DNA of 64,000 bases from Acidobacteriota bacterium (lineage in GTDB: Bacteria > Zixibacteria > MSB-5A5 > GN15 > FEB-12): assembly GCA_035529075.1 (NCBI GenBank), contig DATKXK010000014.1:450264-514263 (forward strand). Direction: 5' to 3'. The first letter of the stretch is position 1. The number at the start of each line of letters is the position of its first letter. The notes under the pieces are model-generated. The model saw nothing but the letters and a program-made list of their open reading frames with translations, was not told the origin of the DNA and did no database searches. Below are positions 41,808 through 51,853 of the stretch, piece by piece. The translations under genes and the position numbers were made by a program.

Positions 41808-42659
41808 CTACCAACTCAGGAACCGTTTTACTTCGAGTCTGGCACGAATACCCGACAGATTCAGGTCAACCCGGCCGTCCTCAGTGCGGTCATAGCTGAC
41901 CACTACCTCCTGGTCTGCTGCATTATACCACGCAACGTTACTAAAGTTCAGATAGAGGTAGCTCAGATCAACCGCCGCGACCAGCCCCCAGAGGCTTATA
42001 GGGTATTCCAGACCGACGTTCATCGTAAGGCCGGGAGCCGTCCCCTGGTAGGTAGTGTTGGTATTGGCGGGCTGAGATGTAGCCAGGTTGAGATTCTCAT
42101 ACTCGGGCCAGATATCCCATTTGACGATGTAAAACCCGACTCTGCCGCCGGCTCTCAGGGCCAACCCGGTCAGATGGTCCCTGGCCGACGGGTGGTTATA
42201 AAAATAGTAGTCAAAACCGGTGCAGGCACCATACACCTGGATCTCCGTGCTGGGATCAGTTACGATCATCGCGCCCCCGGCTGGCGGACTGTAGATAAAA
42301 GAACCGTCCAGCTGCTCTCCCAGTTTGAGCCAGTATTCACCGCCCAGTGACCAGGCCAGCCGCTCCTTGAAAACGATGCCGAATTCGGCGCCAAAGGAGT
42401 AAGCCTGCTTGACCCACGACAGCTCGCCGCCCGTGATATAGGCCGACTCGAGGATAGCAAAGTCATTGTAATCATTGTGTCGGTTGATGCGATTTACGCC
42501 GAAATGGGCTGACACCCAGCCCAGTCTCATGACCTGCGTTTTCTCCATGCGCTGAAGGTACCGGTTGACGACGTCCTGTTCGGTCTCCTGGGCTATTACG
42601 GTCGGGCTGACGGCCAAGGAGAAGGCCAGGACGCCTGCAAGTGCTTTTGTGAACTGCAT
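41808..42659 (-). CDS. Outer-membrane beta-barrel protein
   Basis: 283 residues from ATG 42659, which has GGAGG close upstream; the frame stays open to 42779 without support. A signal peptide (ALAGVLAFSLAVSPTVIAQ) precedes alternating amphipathic strands rich in Tyr/Trp/Gly (for example LAWSLGGEYWLKLGEQL, LALRAGGRVGFYIVKWDIW). The C-terminus, ARLEVKRFLSW, ends in an aromatic residue as expected for a barrel-assembly signal. I cannot name the family; it may be a small porin or adhesin. Confidence 0.7.
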   Translation of the reverse strand: MQFTKALAGVLAFSLAVSPTVIAQETEQDVVNRYLQRMEKTQVMRLGWVSAHFGVNRINRHNDYNDFAILESAYITGGELSWVKQAYSFGAEFGIVFKERLAWSLGGEYWLKLGEQLDGSFIYSPPAGGAMIVTDPSTEIQVYGACTGFDYYFYNHPSARDHLTGLALRAGGRVGFYIVKWDIWPEYENLNLATSQPANTNTTYQGTAPGLTMNVGLEYPISLWGLVAAVDLSYLYLNFSNVAWYNAADQEVVVSYDRTEDGRVDLNLSGIRARLEVKRFLSW

Positions 42660-42758
42660 CTTTCCTCCCGATTCGCTTGTATTTCTATTCGTCTCCTTTA
42701 TCGGTCTGGACGGGTTTTTTCTTGATGCGGAGGGGTTGAAATGACTCCGGCGGGGCAT

Positions 42759-42786
42759 AAAAAAGGGCGGGGTTTTCACCCCGCCC
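42759..42786 (-). terminator. Rho-independent terminator of the pyruvate oxidoreductase gene
   Basis: Read on the minus strand, GGGCGGGG / CCCCGCCC (42779-42786 with 42765-42772) forms an 8-bp GC stem followed by six T (42764-42759). It sits just beyond the stop at 42809. Confidence 0.9.
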
Positions 42787-42808
42787 GGTTCAGCATCATC
42801 TTGACGTA

Positions 42809-45800
42809 TCAGGGCTTGGTGGCAAACATGCTGTAGTCCATCGAAGCCATCTGCCGGTAAAGGTTCCAGCGGCGATCACAGTCAGACTGACCCAACTTGA
42901 TCAGCATCTTTGCCCGCTCCGGATCCCTGCTCTTGAGGGTCCGATACCGGTTCTCGGTGTATGCATAATCTTGAAAGCTGATGCTCGGCTCCTTGCTGTC
43001 AAGCTGCAACGGGTTCTTCCCCTGGGCTATCAGATCGGGATTGAACCGGTACAGCGGCCAGTGACCGCACTTCGTGGCCATCTCGTCACGTGCCAGACCG
43101 TCGGACATATCGATTCCGTGAGCGATGCAATGGCAGTAGGAAATGATTATCGACGGACCCCGGAAGTGTTCCGCCTCGACCATGGCCTTGACGGTCTGGT
43201 TGTGGCTGGCGCCGATGGCGATCTGGGCGACGTACACGTTGCCGTAGGCCATCATCATCAACCCCAGGTCCTTTTTCGGCTGATCCTTACCCGCGGCCGC
43301 AAACTGAGCCGTGGAGCCCCGGGGCGTAGCCTTCGACATTTGTCCCCCGGTGTTGGAATACACCTCCGTATCCAGCACCAGGATGTTGATGTTCTTACCG
43401 GAAGCCATGACGTGGTCCAGACCACCGAAGCCGATATCGTAGGCCCAGCCGTCGCCGCCGATTGACCAGACCGACTTGTTGACAAGGAAGTTGGCAACGT
43501 TCTTCAGCGATTCCACCCGGTCGTTGGCGTCCATGGCATCCAGACTTTCCAGCAGGCGCGTGACCCGCCGGCGCTGGGTTTCGATGCTTTCCTGCGTCGT
43601 CTGGTCGGCGCCGGCCAGTTCCTCGTACATGTCAGGAACGAGTTCCTTGGTCAACGTCAATGCGTGATCCCGGAGTTTGTCAGCCGTGAGCCGCATGCCG
43701 AACCCGAATTCCGCGGCATCTTCAAAGAGCGAATTGGACCAGGCCGGTCCGAGACCGTCCGGTCGCTGACAGTACGGGGTGGTGGGAAGATTACCGCCGT
43801 AAATCGAACTGCAACCGGTGGCGTTGGCGCACAGCGCGCGGTCGCCGAACAGTTGCGTCATCAGCTTGACGTACGGAGTCTCGCCGCAACCGGCACAGGC
43901 GCCGGAGAACTCGAAAAGCGGCTTGACGAACTGCGAGCCCTTGGTCGTCTCCACGTTAAACAGCGAAGGGTCGGTCTCAGGCAGCACGTTGACGAAGAAA
44001 TCCCAGTTCTGTCTCTCCTGCTCCCGGATCGGGATCTGGGGAGCCATGTTGATTGCCTTGAAATCGGTCTTCTGACCGTCTTCCTTTTTCACGGCCGGGC
44101 AGGATTTCACGCACTCCATGCAGCCGGTACAGTCCTCAGGGGCCACCTGCAACGAATACAGCCACCCCTCGAGCTGTTTGCCCTTCGCCTTGGTGTACTT
44201 GAACTCCGAGGGAGCCTCCTTTAAGTACTTGGAGTCAAACAACTTGGGCCTGATGGCGGCGTGCGGGCAGACTATCGAGCAGATATTGCACTGGATGCAC
44301 AGGTCGGGCTCCCAGACCGGAATGTCGATCGCAATGTTCCGCTTTTCATACTGGGTCGTACCGGTCATGTACGTACCGTCGTCAGGGAAAGCCGATACCG
44401 GCAGCAGATGACCGCGCCCCGCGATAATCTCTGCCGTGACGTTGCGGACAAACTCCGGTGCGACGTCCGGGACGATCGGGGGGCGGGATTTCGTTGCGGT
44501 CACCTTTTGGGGATACTCGACCTTTCGGATCGATTCGACCGCGGCGTCGACGGCGGCGTGGTTCATAGCCACGACTTTCTCACCCTTGCTCCCGTACGTC
44601 TTTACGATCGCGTCCTTGATGGCTTTGATAGCCTGATCCTTCGGGAGAATCTCGGAGATGAGGAAGAAGGCCGTCTGCATAATCATGTTGATGCGGGCGC
44701 CCAGGCCAAGTTCCTTGGCCAGGCTAATGGCATCGATGACGTAGAGCTTCGCCTTCTTGGCGATAAGCTGTTCCTGCACTTCCCGGGGCAGGTGATCCCA
44801 CACCTCGTCGGAGGAATAGGGCGAGTTCAGCAGAAACGTGCCGCCCTCGATCAGCTTCTCGACCATCTCGTATCGTTCAACGAAAGAGAAGTTGTGGCAG
44901 GCGACGAACTGCGCCTGTGTGATCAGGTACGGCTTGCGGATCTCATCCTTGCTGAACCTCACGTGCGACACCGTCACGGCTCCCGCCTTCTTGGAGTCGT
45001 AGACGAAATACCCCTGGGCGAAGAAATCCGTGTTCTCCCCGAGGATCTTGATCGAGTTCTTGTTGGCCCCGACGGTTCCGTCAGCCCCAAGACCGAAGAA
45101 CATCCCTCGGAAGTTGTCTCCCTCAAGGTCAAACGACATGTCGAAGTCAAGGGAGGTGGACGTCACGTCGTCCCTGATCCCGGCCGTGAAGTGGTTCTTC
45201 GGCTCTTTTTGCTTAAGGTTGTCGAAGACCGACTTAGCCATCGGCGGATTGAACTCGGCGGAACCGAGACCGTAGCGTCCCCCGACTACCAGGGGGTGTT
45301 CCTTGAAGGGCGCCACGCCCTTGTCGAGGGCCTCCCTGATGGCGGCCTGAACGTCGACATAGAGCGGTTCGCCGACCGAACCGGGCTCCTTGGTGCGATC
45401 CAGAACGGCAATCCGCTTGACCGTGGCGGGAAGAGCCCCGGCCAGCGCCTCCATGGAGAACGGTCGGTACATGCGGACCTTGATAAGGCCGACTTTCTCG
45501 CCGTGCTCGACGAGGTGGTCGACGGTTTCATGCGCCGCTTCCGCGCCGGTGCCCATGAGGATGATAATATGCTCAGCCTTCGGATGCCCGAAGTAGTCGA
45601 AGAGGTGATACTGCCGGCCCACGATCGAGGCGAACCGGTCCATAGCCTCCTGCATGTGCTTGGGGGCCGCCACGTAGTACCGGTTGACGGTCTCGCGCCC
45701 CTGGAAAAAGACGTCCGGGTTCTGGGAACTTCCCTTGAGCGTCGGATGGTCGGGGGACAGGGCACGCCTTCGTTGTGCCGTAATCAGTTTCGTGTCCAGC

Positions 45801-46429
45801 ATCGCCCGCATGTCATCGTACGTGATCTCTTCAACCTTCTGAACCTCGTGCGACGTCCGGAAGCCGTCGAAGAAATGCACGAAGGGTACCCGGCTGGCCA
45901 GCGATGCCGCCTGCGTGATAATGGCGAAATCCATGACCTCCTGGACCGAGCCGGACGCCATCAGGCCGAAACCGGTCGTCCGGGTGGCCATGACGTCCGA
46001 GTGATCGCCGAAAATGGACAGGGCATGGGTGGCCACCGCCCGCGCTGAGACGTGGAACACCGTCGGGGTCATCTCGCCGGCGATCTTGAACATGTTGGGG
46101 ATCATCAGAAGAAGTCCCTGCGAGGCGGTAAAGGTGGTGGTCAGGGCACCCGCCGTGACCGCCCCGTGAACCGCTCCGGAGGCTCCACCCTCGGACTGCA
46201 ACTCGACCACGATCGGGATCGTGCCCCAGATGTTCGTTTCACCGGCGGCCGATTTGGCATCGGCCATCTCCCCCATATTGGACGAGGGCGTGATCGGGTA
46301 AATGGCGATCACCTCGTTGGTGGCGTGAGCCACATACGCGGCCGCGGTGTTACCATCGATGGTCACCATGCGTCGTTTGCGAGCACTGACGCCGCTTCTC
46401 TTTATTCCTCGGGCAGCTTCAACGGGCAT
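42809..46429 (-). CDS. nifJ: Pyruvate:ferredoxin (flavodoxin) oxidoreductase
   Basis: 1206 residues, the single-chain form. It oxidises pyruvate with CoA to acetyl-CoA and CO2 and reduces ferredoxin, pointing to anaerobic or microaerobic carbon flow. The order is gamma-like N-domain (DGNTAAAYVAHATNEVIAIYPITPSSNMGE), mid domains, two [4Fe-4S] ferredoxin motifs (CIQCNICSIVCP and CTGCMECVKSCP) and the thiamine-diphosphate domain (SGACAGCGETPYVKL, SIGGDGWAYDIGFGG). ATG 46429 has AGGAG 7 nt upstream. It follows dcd, with a promoter candidate between them. Confidence 0.96.
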   Translation of the reverse strand: MPVEAARGIKRSGVSARKRRMVTIDGNTAAAYVAHATNEVIAIYPITPSSNMGEMADAKSAAGETNIWGTIPIVVELQSEGGASGAVHGAVTAGALTTTFTASQGLLLMIPNMFKIAGEMTPTVFHVSARAVATHALSIFGDHSDVMATRTTGFGLMASGSVQEVMDFAIITQAASLASRVPFVHFFDGFRTSHEVQKVEEITYDDMRAMLDTKLITAQRRRALSPDHPTLKGSSQNPDVFFQGRETVNRYYVAAPKHMQEAMDRFASIVGRQYHLFDYFGHPKAEHIIILMGTGAEAAHETVDHLVEHGEKVGLIKVRMYRPFSMEALAGALPATVKRIAVLDRTKEPGSVGEPLYVDVQAAIREALDKGVAPFKEHPLVVGGRYGLGSAEFNPPMAKSVFDNLKQKEPKNHFTAGIRDDVTSTSLDFDMSFDLEGDNFRGMFFGLGADGTVGANKNSIKILGENTDFFAQGYFVYDSKKAGAVTVSHVRFSKDEIRKPYLITQAQFVACHNFSFVERYEMVEKLIEGGTFLLNSPYSSDEVWDHLPREVQEQLIAKKAKLYVIDAISLAKELGLGARINMIMQTAFFLISEILPKDQAIKAIKDAIVKTYGSKGEKVVAMNHAAVDAAVESIRKVEYPQKVTATKSRPPIVPDVAPEFVRNVTAEIIAGRGHLLPVSAFPDDGTYMTGTTQYEKRNIAIDIPVWEPDLCIQCNICSIVCPHAAIRPKLFDSKYLKEAPSEFKYTKAKGKQLEGWLYSLQVAPEDCTGCMECVKSCPAVKKEDGQKTDFKAINMAPQIPIREQERQNWDFFVNVLPETDPSLFNVETTKGSQFVKPLFEFSGACAGCGETPYVKLMTQLFGDRALCANATGCSSIYGGNLPTTPYCQRPDGLGPAWSNSLFEDAAEFGFGMRLTADKLRDHALTLTKELVPDMYEELAGADQTTQESIETQRRRVTRLLESLDAMDANDRVESLKNVANFLVNKSVWSIGGDGWAYDIGFGGLDHVMASGKNINILVLDTEVYSNTGGQMSKATPRGSTAQFAAAGKDQPKKDLGLMMMAYGNVYVAQIAIGASHNQTVKAMVEAEHFRGPSIIISYCHCIAHGIDMSDGLARDEMATKCGHWPLYRFNPDLIAQGKNPLQLDSKEPSISFQDYAYTENRYRTLKSRDPERAKMLIKLGQSDCDRRWNLYRQMASMDYSMFATKP

Positions 46430-46455
46430 ATCTGAACTCCTACGATCGAAAAGTA

Positions 46456-46483
46456 AGTATACAACAGCGGAACGTACCAGTAA
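46456..46483 (-). promoter_or_regulatory. Candidate promoter of the pyruvate oxidoreductase gene
   Basis: On the minus strand TTACTG (46483-46478) and TATACT (46461-46456) are 16 nt apart, with TG directly before the -10. It lies in the short gap after dcd. Confidence 0.4.
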
Positions 46484-46485
46484 GA

Positions 46486-47040
46486 TCACTCTGACTTGGA
46501 CAGCGTTATCCTGCTCTGTCCCTGGTATTTTCCTTTCTTATCCTTATACGAAACCTGGCACGGCTCCGAGGCCTCCAGGAAGATCAATTGCGCGATTCCC
46601 TCATTGGCGTATATGCGCACCGGCACGGGGGCCGTATTGGAAAGCGATATGGTCGCGTAGCCCTCCCACTCCGGCTCGAAGGGTGTCACATTGACGATAA
46701 CCCCGGATCGCGCGTACGTGGACTTGCCCAGGCAGATCGTGATTACGCCGCGCGGGAGCTTGAAGTACTCGTGGGACCGGCCCAGCACGAATGAATTGGC
46801 GGGAATCAGAATGGAGTCGGCCCTGACGTCCCTGAAGTGCCCGCCCGTGTCATCCTTCGGATCGATCTCGGTAAGGCCGGCCGGGTCGAAGACCTTGAAT
46901 TCGTCCGCCAGGCTGATATCATACCCGTACGACGACACCCCGAAGCTGATCCCGCTGCGGACCTGTGCTTCGGCAAACGGCTTTATCATGTCATGGCCGC
47001 GGGCCATGCTGATTATCCAGCGATCCGATTTGACAGCCAT
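46486..47040 (-). CDS. dcd: dCTP deaminase
   Basis: 184 residues of the trimeric dUTPase/dCTP deaminase fold. It converts dCTP to dUTP, feeding dTMP synthesis. Family blocks include [52 protein letters not shown] and [23 protein letters not shown] upstream fixes ATG 47040. Whether it also has dUTPase activity, as some archaeal forms do, cannot be told here. Confidence 0.93.
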   Translation of the reverse strand: MAVKSDRWIISMARGHDMIKPFAEAQVRSGISFGVSSYGYDISLADEFKVFDPAGLTEIDPKDDTGGHFRDVRADSILIPANSFVLGRSHEYFKLPRGVITICLGKSTYARSGVIVNVTPFEPEWEGYATISLSNTAPVPVRIYANEGIAQLIFLEASEPCQVSYKDKKGKYQGQSRITLSKSE

Positions 47041-47138
47041 CGTTCCTATCTCCTCCGGTGCGGCACTCCAAGCTGCTAAGATAAGCTATCATCCGCCGAT
47101 TGTAAACCGTATCGCGGCGAGGTGGGCACTGTCTCCAG

Positions 47139-47573
47139 TCAGTCCAAAACCGACCTCGCCTTGTGCCAGCGGAGCAGATCGGCCAGCGTGTGCTTCTCGA
47201 AGACGGCTACCAGCTGATTCTCGGCGAGGACAAGAAGTTCCCGAAGGGCACAGAAACCATTGGTCAGGTTCTTGTCACACTCATCGATGTCTTCGACGCA
47301 CTTCATGAGATGATACGGACCCTGGATGGTCTCCAGAACCTCTTTTATCGTGATATTCTGGGGATCCCTCGCAAGCGTAAAGCCCCCGCGTACGCCGCGA
47401 TGAGATCGCACAATACCCGATTTAGAGAGTGACTGGAAGATCTTAGCCAGGAACTTCTCCGGGATTTCCTGGGCTGCGGAAATCTCCGAGAGAGGCGTAA
47501 TGATCGACCTGTCTCTGTCAGAGAGATACAGGACGCCGAAAACGCCATACGCCTCAGCCTTGGTTAACTGCAT
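47139..47573 (-). CDS. Rrf2-family Fe-S transcription regulator
   Basis: 144 residues. A winged helix (LSEISAAQEIPEKFLAKIFQ, HRGVRGGFTLARDP) is followed by a dimer helix carrying Cys92, Cys99 and Cys108, a trio placed as in IscR/NsrR-type proteins that bind a [2Fe-2S] or [4Fe-4S] cluster. The start is ATG 47573 with GGGAGG 5 nt upstream, not the longer open frame. It probably senses iron-sulphur status, oxygen or NO. Its neighbour encodes an Fe-S oxidoreductase, a plausible but unproven target. Confidence 0.9.
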   Translation of the reverse strand: MQLTKAEAYGVFGVLYLSDRDRSIITPLSEISAAQEIPEKFLAKIFQSLSKSGIVRSHRGVRGGFTLARDPQNITIKEVLETIQGPYHLMKCVEDIDECDKNLTNGFCALRELLVLAENQLVAVFEKHTLADLLRWHKARSVLD

Positions 47574-47673
47574 GGCACCCTCCCATATTGTCATCTGCAA
47601 CCACTCGCATGAGCGGCTCTGGGGCAACAAGAAACAAAACCGGTTGTTTTTATCTTGTATGACCCTGCTAAGC

Positions 47674-47703
47674 ATAATACGGTAAAATAGACCATTCTGT
47701 CAA
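47674..47703 (-). promoter_or_regulatory. Promoter of the Rrf2 gene
   Basis: On the minus strand TTGACA (47703-47698) and TATTAT (47679-47674) are 18 nt apart in an AT-rich patch. The predicted start is near 47667, giving a leader of about 95 nt. No clear Rrf2 operator palindrome is visible. Confidence 0.65.
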
Positions 47704-47841
47704 TAAAAATCTGGTTATTTTTTTCACAAGTTAGCTAGCGCTCACAATCGTCCAAGCCACTGCGCGGTGGACTTTTTCGCTTTCGAACGGGGCCAGGTTT
47801 TTGTATAGAATACACTAAATCACGTGACAGGAGACAAGCCA

Positions 47842-48384
47842 ATGGCACAGGAGAAGGGCAGGGGGTTGCTCGTCGTATACACGGGTGATGGCAAGGGCAA
47901 GACCACAGCTGCTCTGGGTATGTGCGTGCGGGCAGTCGGTTACGACTGGTCCATCTGCCTTATACAGTTTGTCAAGGGCAGTTGGAAGTACGGCGAACTG
48001 AAGGGACTCAGGCTGCTGGAACCGAACGTCGAACTGCACGTCATCGGAGAAGGCTTTGTAGGTATCGTCGATGATACCAAGGAGTTCGAAGAGCACCGCG
48101 CCGCCGCCCAGCGGGGAGTACAACTGGCGTTGGAGAAGCTGCGCACCGGCACGTATCAACTGGTCATCCTCGACGAACTAAACGTGGCTCAGAGCCTCGG
48201 TCTTGTCTCCAGGGAACAGGTCGAAGAGATCCTCTCCGCACGAGGGGAAAAGCAGCACCTTGTCATTACGGGTCGCGGAGCCGCCGAATGGCTCACCGAC
48301 CGGGCCGATCTGGTGACGGAGATGAGAGAGGTGAAACATCCCTTCCGCAAGGGCATCCTGGCCCAGAAAGGAATCGACTGGTAG
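47842..48384 (+). CDS. cobO: Cob(I)yrinate/cobalamin adenosyltransferase
   Basis: 180 residues of the CobO/BtuR family, which transfers the adenosyl group of ATP to reduced corrinoids to make the coenzyme form. The P-loop is GDGKGKTTAALG, and later blocks are VILDELNVAQSLGLV and HLVITGRGAAEWLTDRADLVTEM. ATG 47842 has AGGAG 8 nt upstream. With the BtuB-like receptor it suggests that the cell salvages B12 from outside. Confidence 0.94.
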   Translation: MAQEKGRGLLVVYTGDGKGKTTAALGMCVRAVGYDWSICLIQFVKGSWKYGELKGLRLLEPNVELHVIGEGFVGIVDDTKEFEEHRAAAQRGVQLALEKLRTGTYQLVILDELNVAQSLGLVSREQVEEILSARGEKQHLVITGRGAAEWLTDRADLVTEMREVKHPFRKGILAQKGIDW

Positions 48385-48417
48385 GCGCTGAGATTGACCC
48401 GAAAGGTCAACGATCTC

Positions 48418-48445
48418 TTGATATCCGATCGGTTTTTGATATAAT
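48418..48445 (+). promoter_or_regulatory. Promoter of trxB
   Basis: TTGATA (48418-48423) and a perfect TATAAT (48440-48445), 16 nt apart, about 100 nt before trxB. Confidence 0.65.
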
Positions 48446-48552
48446 GGATGCTGATAGTCGGGTACCGGAACGGTTCCTGAGGCTTCGCCTCACGGACCGA
48501 CGATGCCGGGTGCCTGACCGCGGGAACGTCTTTACTTACAGGAAGCTGGGAA

Positions 48553-49506
48553 ATGGCTGAAGAAAAGCAGTATGAGGTAGTAATTGTGGGGGGCGGCCCG
48601 GGCGGACTATGCGCCGGACTGTACTGCTCACGGGCGCGCCGGAAAACCATATGCCTGGAGAAGTACCTGCCCGGCGGACAGATAGCCATTACCGGTGAGG
48701 TCGAGGATTACCTCGGGTTTGAGCAGATTGCGGGCGCCGACCTGGCCATGAAATTCAGTGAGCACGCCAAGAAATTCGGCCTCGAGATTGCCATGGAAGA
48801 GGTGGTTGAGTTGTATCTCGACGGGGATGAGCGCGTAGCCCGCTGCGCCTCGGGCAACGTTTACAGGGGCAAGGCTGCGATCGTGTCGACCGGGGGTTCC
48901 CCGGTCAAGCTGGGTGTCCCCGGCGAGGAAGAATACAGCGGCAAAGGCGTATCCTATTGTGCCATCTGCGACGGCGCGTTCTTCAGGGATCAGGTGATAG
49001 CAGTGGTCGGCGGCGGCGATGCCGCAGTCGAGGAAGGGACGTTTCTGACCAAGTTCGCCTCCAAAGTCATTATCATCCACCGGCGGGACCAGTTGCGCGC
49101 CCAGAAGATCATCCAGCAGCGGGCGTTCGACAATCCCGGCGTACAGTTGATCTGGGATACCATAGTCGAATCGGTAAACGGGGACGGCAAGCGAGTCACA
49201 CATCTCTCGCTCAGGAACGTCAAGACGCAGGAGACGTCCAGGCTCGAGGTGGGGGCCGTCTTCCCGTATCTGGGTTTCCGGCCCAATTCGAACATCATCC
49301 GAGGTGATCTCCGAAAGGACTCCGGGGGATACATCCTGACCAACGATCGCATGGAGACCTCTATCAGGGGGATATTCGCGTGCGGCGATGTTCGTGCGCA
49401 ACTGGTCCGGCAGGTGACAAACGCGGTGGGCGACGGCACCACGGCGGCGGTGGCCGCAGAGAAATACATCGAAGACCTGGAGGACAAGCACCGCAGCCGG
49501 GCTTGA
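48553..49506 (+). CDS. trxB: Thioredoxin reductase
   Basis: 317 residues. Low-molecular-weight, NADPH-dependent flavoprotein that reduces thioredoxin. The FAD site is VVIVGGGPGGLCAGLYCSRA. The redox-active disulphide is SYCAICDGAFF. The NAD(P)H site is VVGGGDAAVEEG, followed by HRRDQLRA, whose arginines favour NADPH. The second FAD box is GIFACGDVRAQLVRQVTNAV. No thioredoxin gene lies nearby. Confidence 0.95.
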   Translation: MAEEKQYEVVIVGGGPGGLCAGLYCSRARRKTICLEKYLPGGQIAITGEVEDYLGFEQIAGADLAMKFSEHAKKFGLEIAMEEVVELYLDGDERVARCASGNVYRGKAAIVSTGGSPVKLGVPGEEEYSGKGVSYCAICDGAFFRDQVIAVVGGGDAAVEEGTFLTKFASKVIIIHRRDQLRAQKIIQQRAFDNPGVQLIWDTIVESVNGDGKRVTHLSLRNVKTQETSRLEVGAVFPYLGFRPNSNIIRGDLRKDSGGYILTNDRMETSIRGIFACGDVRAQLVRQVTNAVGDGTTAAVAAEKYIEDLEDKHRSRA

Positions 49507-49695
49507 GCGGGCAATTTGGCCGAACGAGCAGCCGGCGGCGGGACAACCGCAGGGGCTTCGTCGTCGAACGGGGGCAATCGAAGCTACTTTTTACTTGCCA
49601 TCAGGGTGGGTCAAAGGTATATTCGCCGGTTGATTTTTTCAGCAAAAAGGCCCGTAATTGATTAACAGCTATAATCTTAACTGGAGACAGGACTG

Positions 49696-51684
49696 ATGAA
49701 TGTAGGTCTTCTGTCGGTTATAATCGGCCTGGTCGGGTTACTGTTCGCTCTGGCGCTATTCGCCTGGATAAGAAGGAAACCGGCCGGCACTGACCTCATG
49801 AAAGAAATCTCGCACGTTATTCACGACGGGGCCATGGTATTTCTCAAGCGGGAGTATTCCATCCTCGCCATATTTGTTGTCGTCGTGTTCGGCCTTCTTG
49901 CCTGGAGGATTCAGCCACAGACGGCGCTCGCGTTTCTCGGAGGTGCGGCCTGCTCCATGCTGGCCGGGTTCCTGGGCATGAAGGCGGCCACCCGGGCCAA
50001 CGTTCGCACCACTGCGGCCGCCCGGGACTACGGTCAGTCTTCGGCTCTGGCCGTGGCGTTCTCCGGCGGTGCCGTCATGGGTATGTCGGTGGCCTCGCTC
50101 GGTCTGATCGGGGTCGGTATCGTCTTTTACTTTTTCGGCGACAACCCGGAGCACGCGGCCGCGATTAACGGTTTCGCCATGGGAGCCTCGAGTATCGCCC
50201 TGTTTGCCCGCGTAGGCGGTGGTATCTTTACGAAGGCGGCCGATGTCGGTGCCGACCTGGTAGGCAAGATCGAGGCCGGCATTCCGGAGGATGATCCCCG
50301 TAATCCGGCCGTGATTGCGGATAACGTGGGTGATAACGTGGGCGATACGGCCGGGATGGGGGCCGACCTGTTTGAATCCTATGTCGGGTCGGTCGTTGCC
50401 ACCATCGCTATTGCAGCCACGTCGTCGTCAGGGCTGGTAGTCGGCAGTCGGCTGGAATACATGCAACTGCCGTTGCTGATTGTGGCTTTCGGCGCCCTGG
50501 CGTCGATGCTGGGCGTGCTCTCCGTTCATCTGCTCTCACGGCTGAACCCGGCGGCGGTACTTCGGCTGGTTACGTACGTCGGTGCCGTGGTAATGCTGAT
50601 AGCCGCGTGGGTGATCATAGATACCATGAACCTGGATCACAAGGTATTCTGGGCGATCCTGGCCGGGAATCTGGCGGGCATTGCACTGGGCCTCCTGGTA
50701 GAGTACTACACGGCCGCCGGGCCGATTCGCAGAATTGCCGAGTCATCTTGCACGGGTTCGGCGACCAACATAATCTCGGGCCTGGCCGTCGGCATGCAGT
50801 CGGTTGCCCTGCCGATCATAGTTATTTGTATCGCTATCTTTACGGGCTTTCAGTTTGCCGGCCTGTATGGTATCGGCATAGCCGGGGTGGGTATGCTGGC
50901 CACTATCGGGGTGACCATGTCAGTAGACGCGTACGGGCCGATCGCCGACAATGCCGGCGGGATATCTGAAATGTCCGGCCTGGGCCCCCGTGTTCGCAAG
51001 ATCACCGACCGGCTCGACGCACTCGGGAACACCACGGCCGCTATCGGCAAAGGCTTTGCCATCGGCTCAGCCGCGCTGACCGCGCTGGCTCTGTTCTCGG
51101 CCTACTCCGCGGCCGTCGGTCTGGAGAGCATTAACATTCTCAGTCCCAGGGTCGTGATCGGTTTCTTCATAGGCGGCATGCTGCCATTTTTTGTGGCTGC
51201 CCTTACCCTGACGGCGGTTGGTCGGGCGGCGTCAAAAATGGTTGAGGAAGTGCGCCGGCAGTTCCGTGAGATTAGCGGCCTGATGGAAGGCAAGGCCAAG
51301 CCGGATACCGCCCGCTGTGTCGATATCGCCACTCGCGGCGCGCTCCAGCAAATGGTGCTGCCGGGCCTGACGGCTATCCTGGCGCCCCTGGTTGTCGGCT
51401 TCCTGCTGCAAAAGGAAGGGCTGGGCGGTATGCTGGCCGGGGCCACCATGTCCGGCGTCATGCTCGCTCTGATGATGGCCAATGCGGGCGGAGCCTGGGA
51501 CAACGCCAAGAAATTCATAGAAAGCGGTGCGCACGGTGGCAAAGGGTCCGACGCGCACAAAGCCGCCGTCGTCGGAGACACCGTGGGTGATCCGTTCAAG
51601 GACACCTCCGGGCCGTCGATGAACATCCTCATCAAATTAATGGCCATAGTTTCGCTGGTAGTCGGCTCGGCACTGTTCGGGTGA
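49696..51684 (+). CDS. hppA: Membrane-bound ion-translocating pyrophosphatase, K+-dependent type
   Basis: 662 residues and about 15-16 membrane helices. It couples hydrolysis of pyrophosphate to export of H+ or Na+. The pyrophosphate site is [20 protein letters not shown] followed by [20 protein letters not shown]; a second Asp-rich loop is [15 protein letters not shown]. The segment [10 protein letters not shown] (about 51025-51054) has Ala where K+-independent enzymes have Lys, so it belongs to the K+-dependent group, which contains both Na+ and H+ pumps. I cannot decide which ion is moved. Confidence 0.95.
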   Translation: MNVGLLSVIIGLVGLLFALALFAWIRRKPAGTDLMKEISHVIHDGAMVFLKREYSILAIFVVVVFGLLAWRIQPQTALAFLGGAACSMLAGFLGMKAATRANVRTTAAARDYGQSSALAVAFSGGAVMGMSVASLGLIGVGIVFYFFGDNPEHAAAINGFAMGASSIALFARVGGGIFTKAADVGADLVGKIEAGIPEDDPRNPAVIADNVGDNVGDTAGMGADLFESYVGSVVATIAIAATSSSGLVVGSRLEYMQLPLLIVAFGALASMLGVLSVHLLSRLNPAAVLRLVTYVGAVVMLIAAWVIIDTMNLDHKVFWAILAGNLAGIALGLLVEYYTAAGPIRRIAESSCTGSATNIISGLAVGMQSVALPIIVICIAIFTGFQFAGLYGIGIAGVGMLATIGVTMSVDAYGPIADNAGGISEMSGLGPRVRKITDRLDALGNTTAAIGKGFAIGSAALTALALFSAYSAAVGLESINILSPRVVIGFFIGGMLPFFVAALTLTAVGRAASKMVEEVRRQFREISGLMEGKAKPDTARCVDIATRGALQQMVLPGLTAILAPLVVGFLLQKEGLGGMLAGATMSGVMLALMMANAGGAWDNAKKFIESGAHGGKGSDAHKAAVVGDTVGDPFKDTSGPSMNILIKLMAIVSLVVGSALFG

Positions 51685-51853
51685 TCGCAGGTGGCTCAAG
51701 ACGTGAGGAGTGTCCGGCCGGGTCGGTGATTGGCCCCCGTTTTTTCCGTGAATATCTCTCCGTATTCTGGGTAAATTGAGAAACGACGGCAGCGCTATTT
51801 TTAGAAACTTTCTTTAGAAGTCATCGTTAAGTGTGATTATGGAGGAACAGGAC

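Noticed and set aside
44261-46048. Plus-strand 595-codon ORF
   Set aside because: Antisense shadow of the pyruvate:ferredoxin oxidoreductase gene, rich in Arg/His/Gly without domains.
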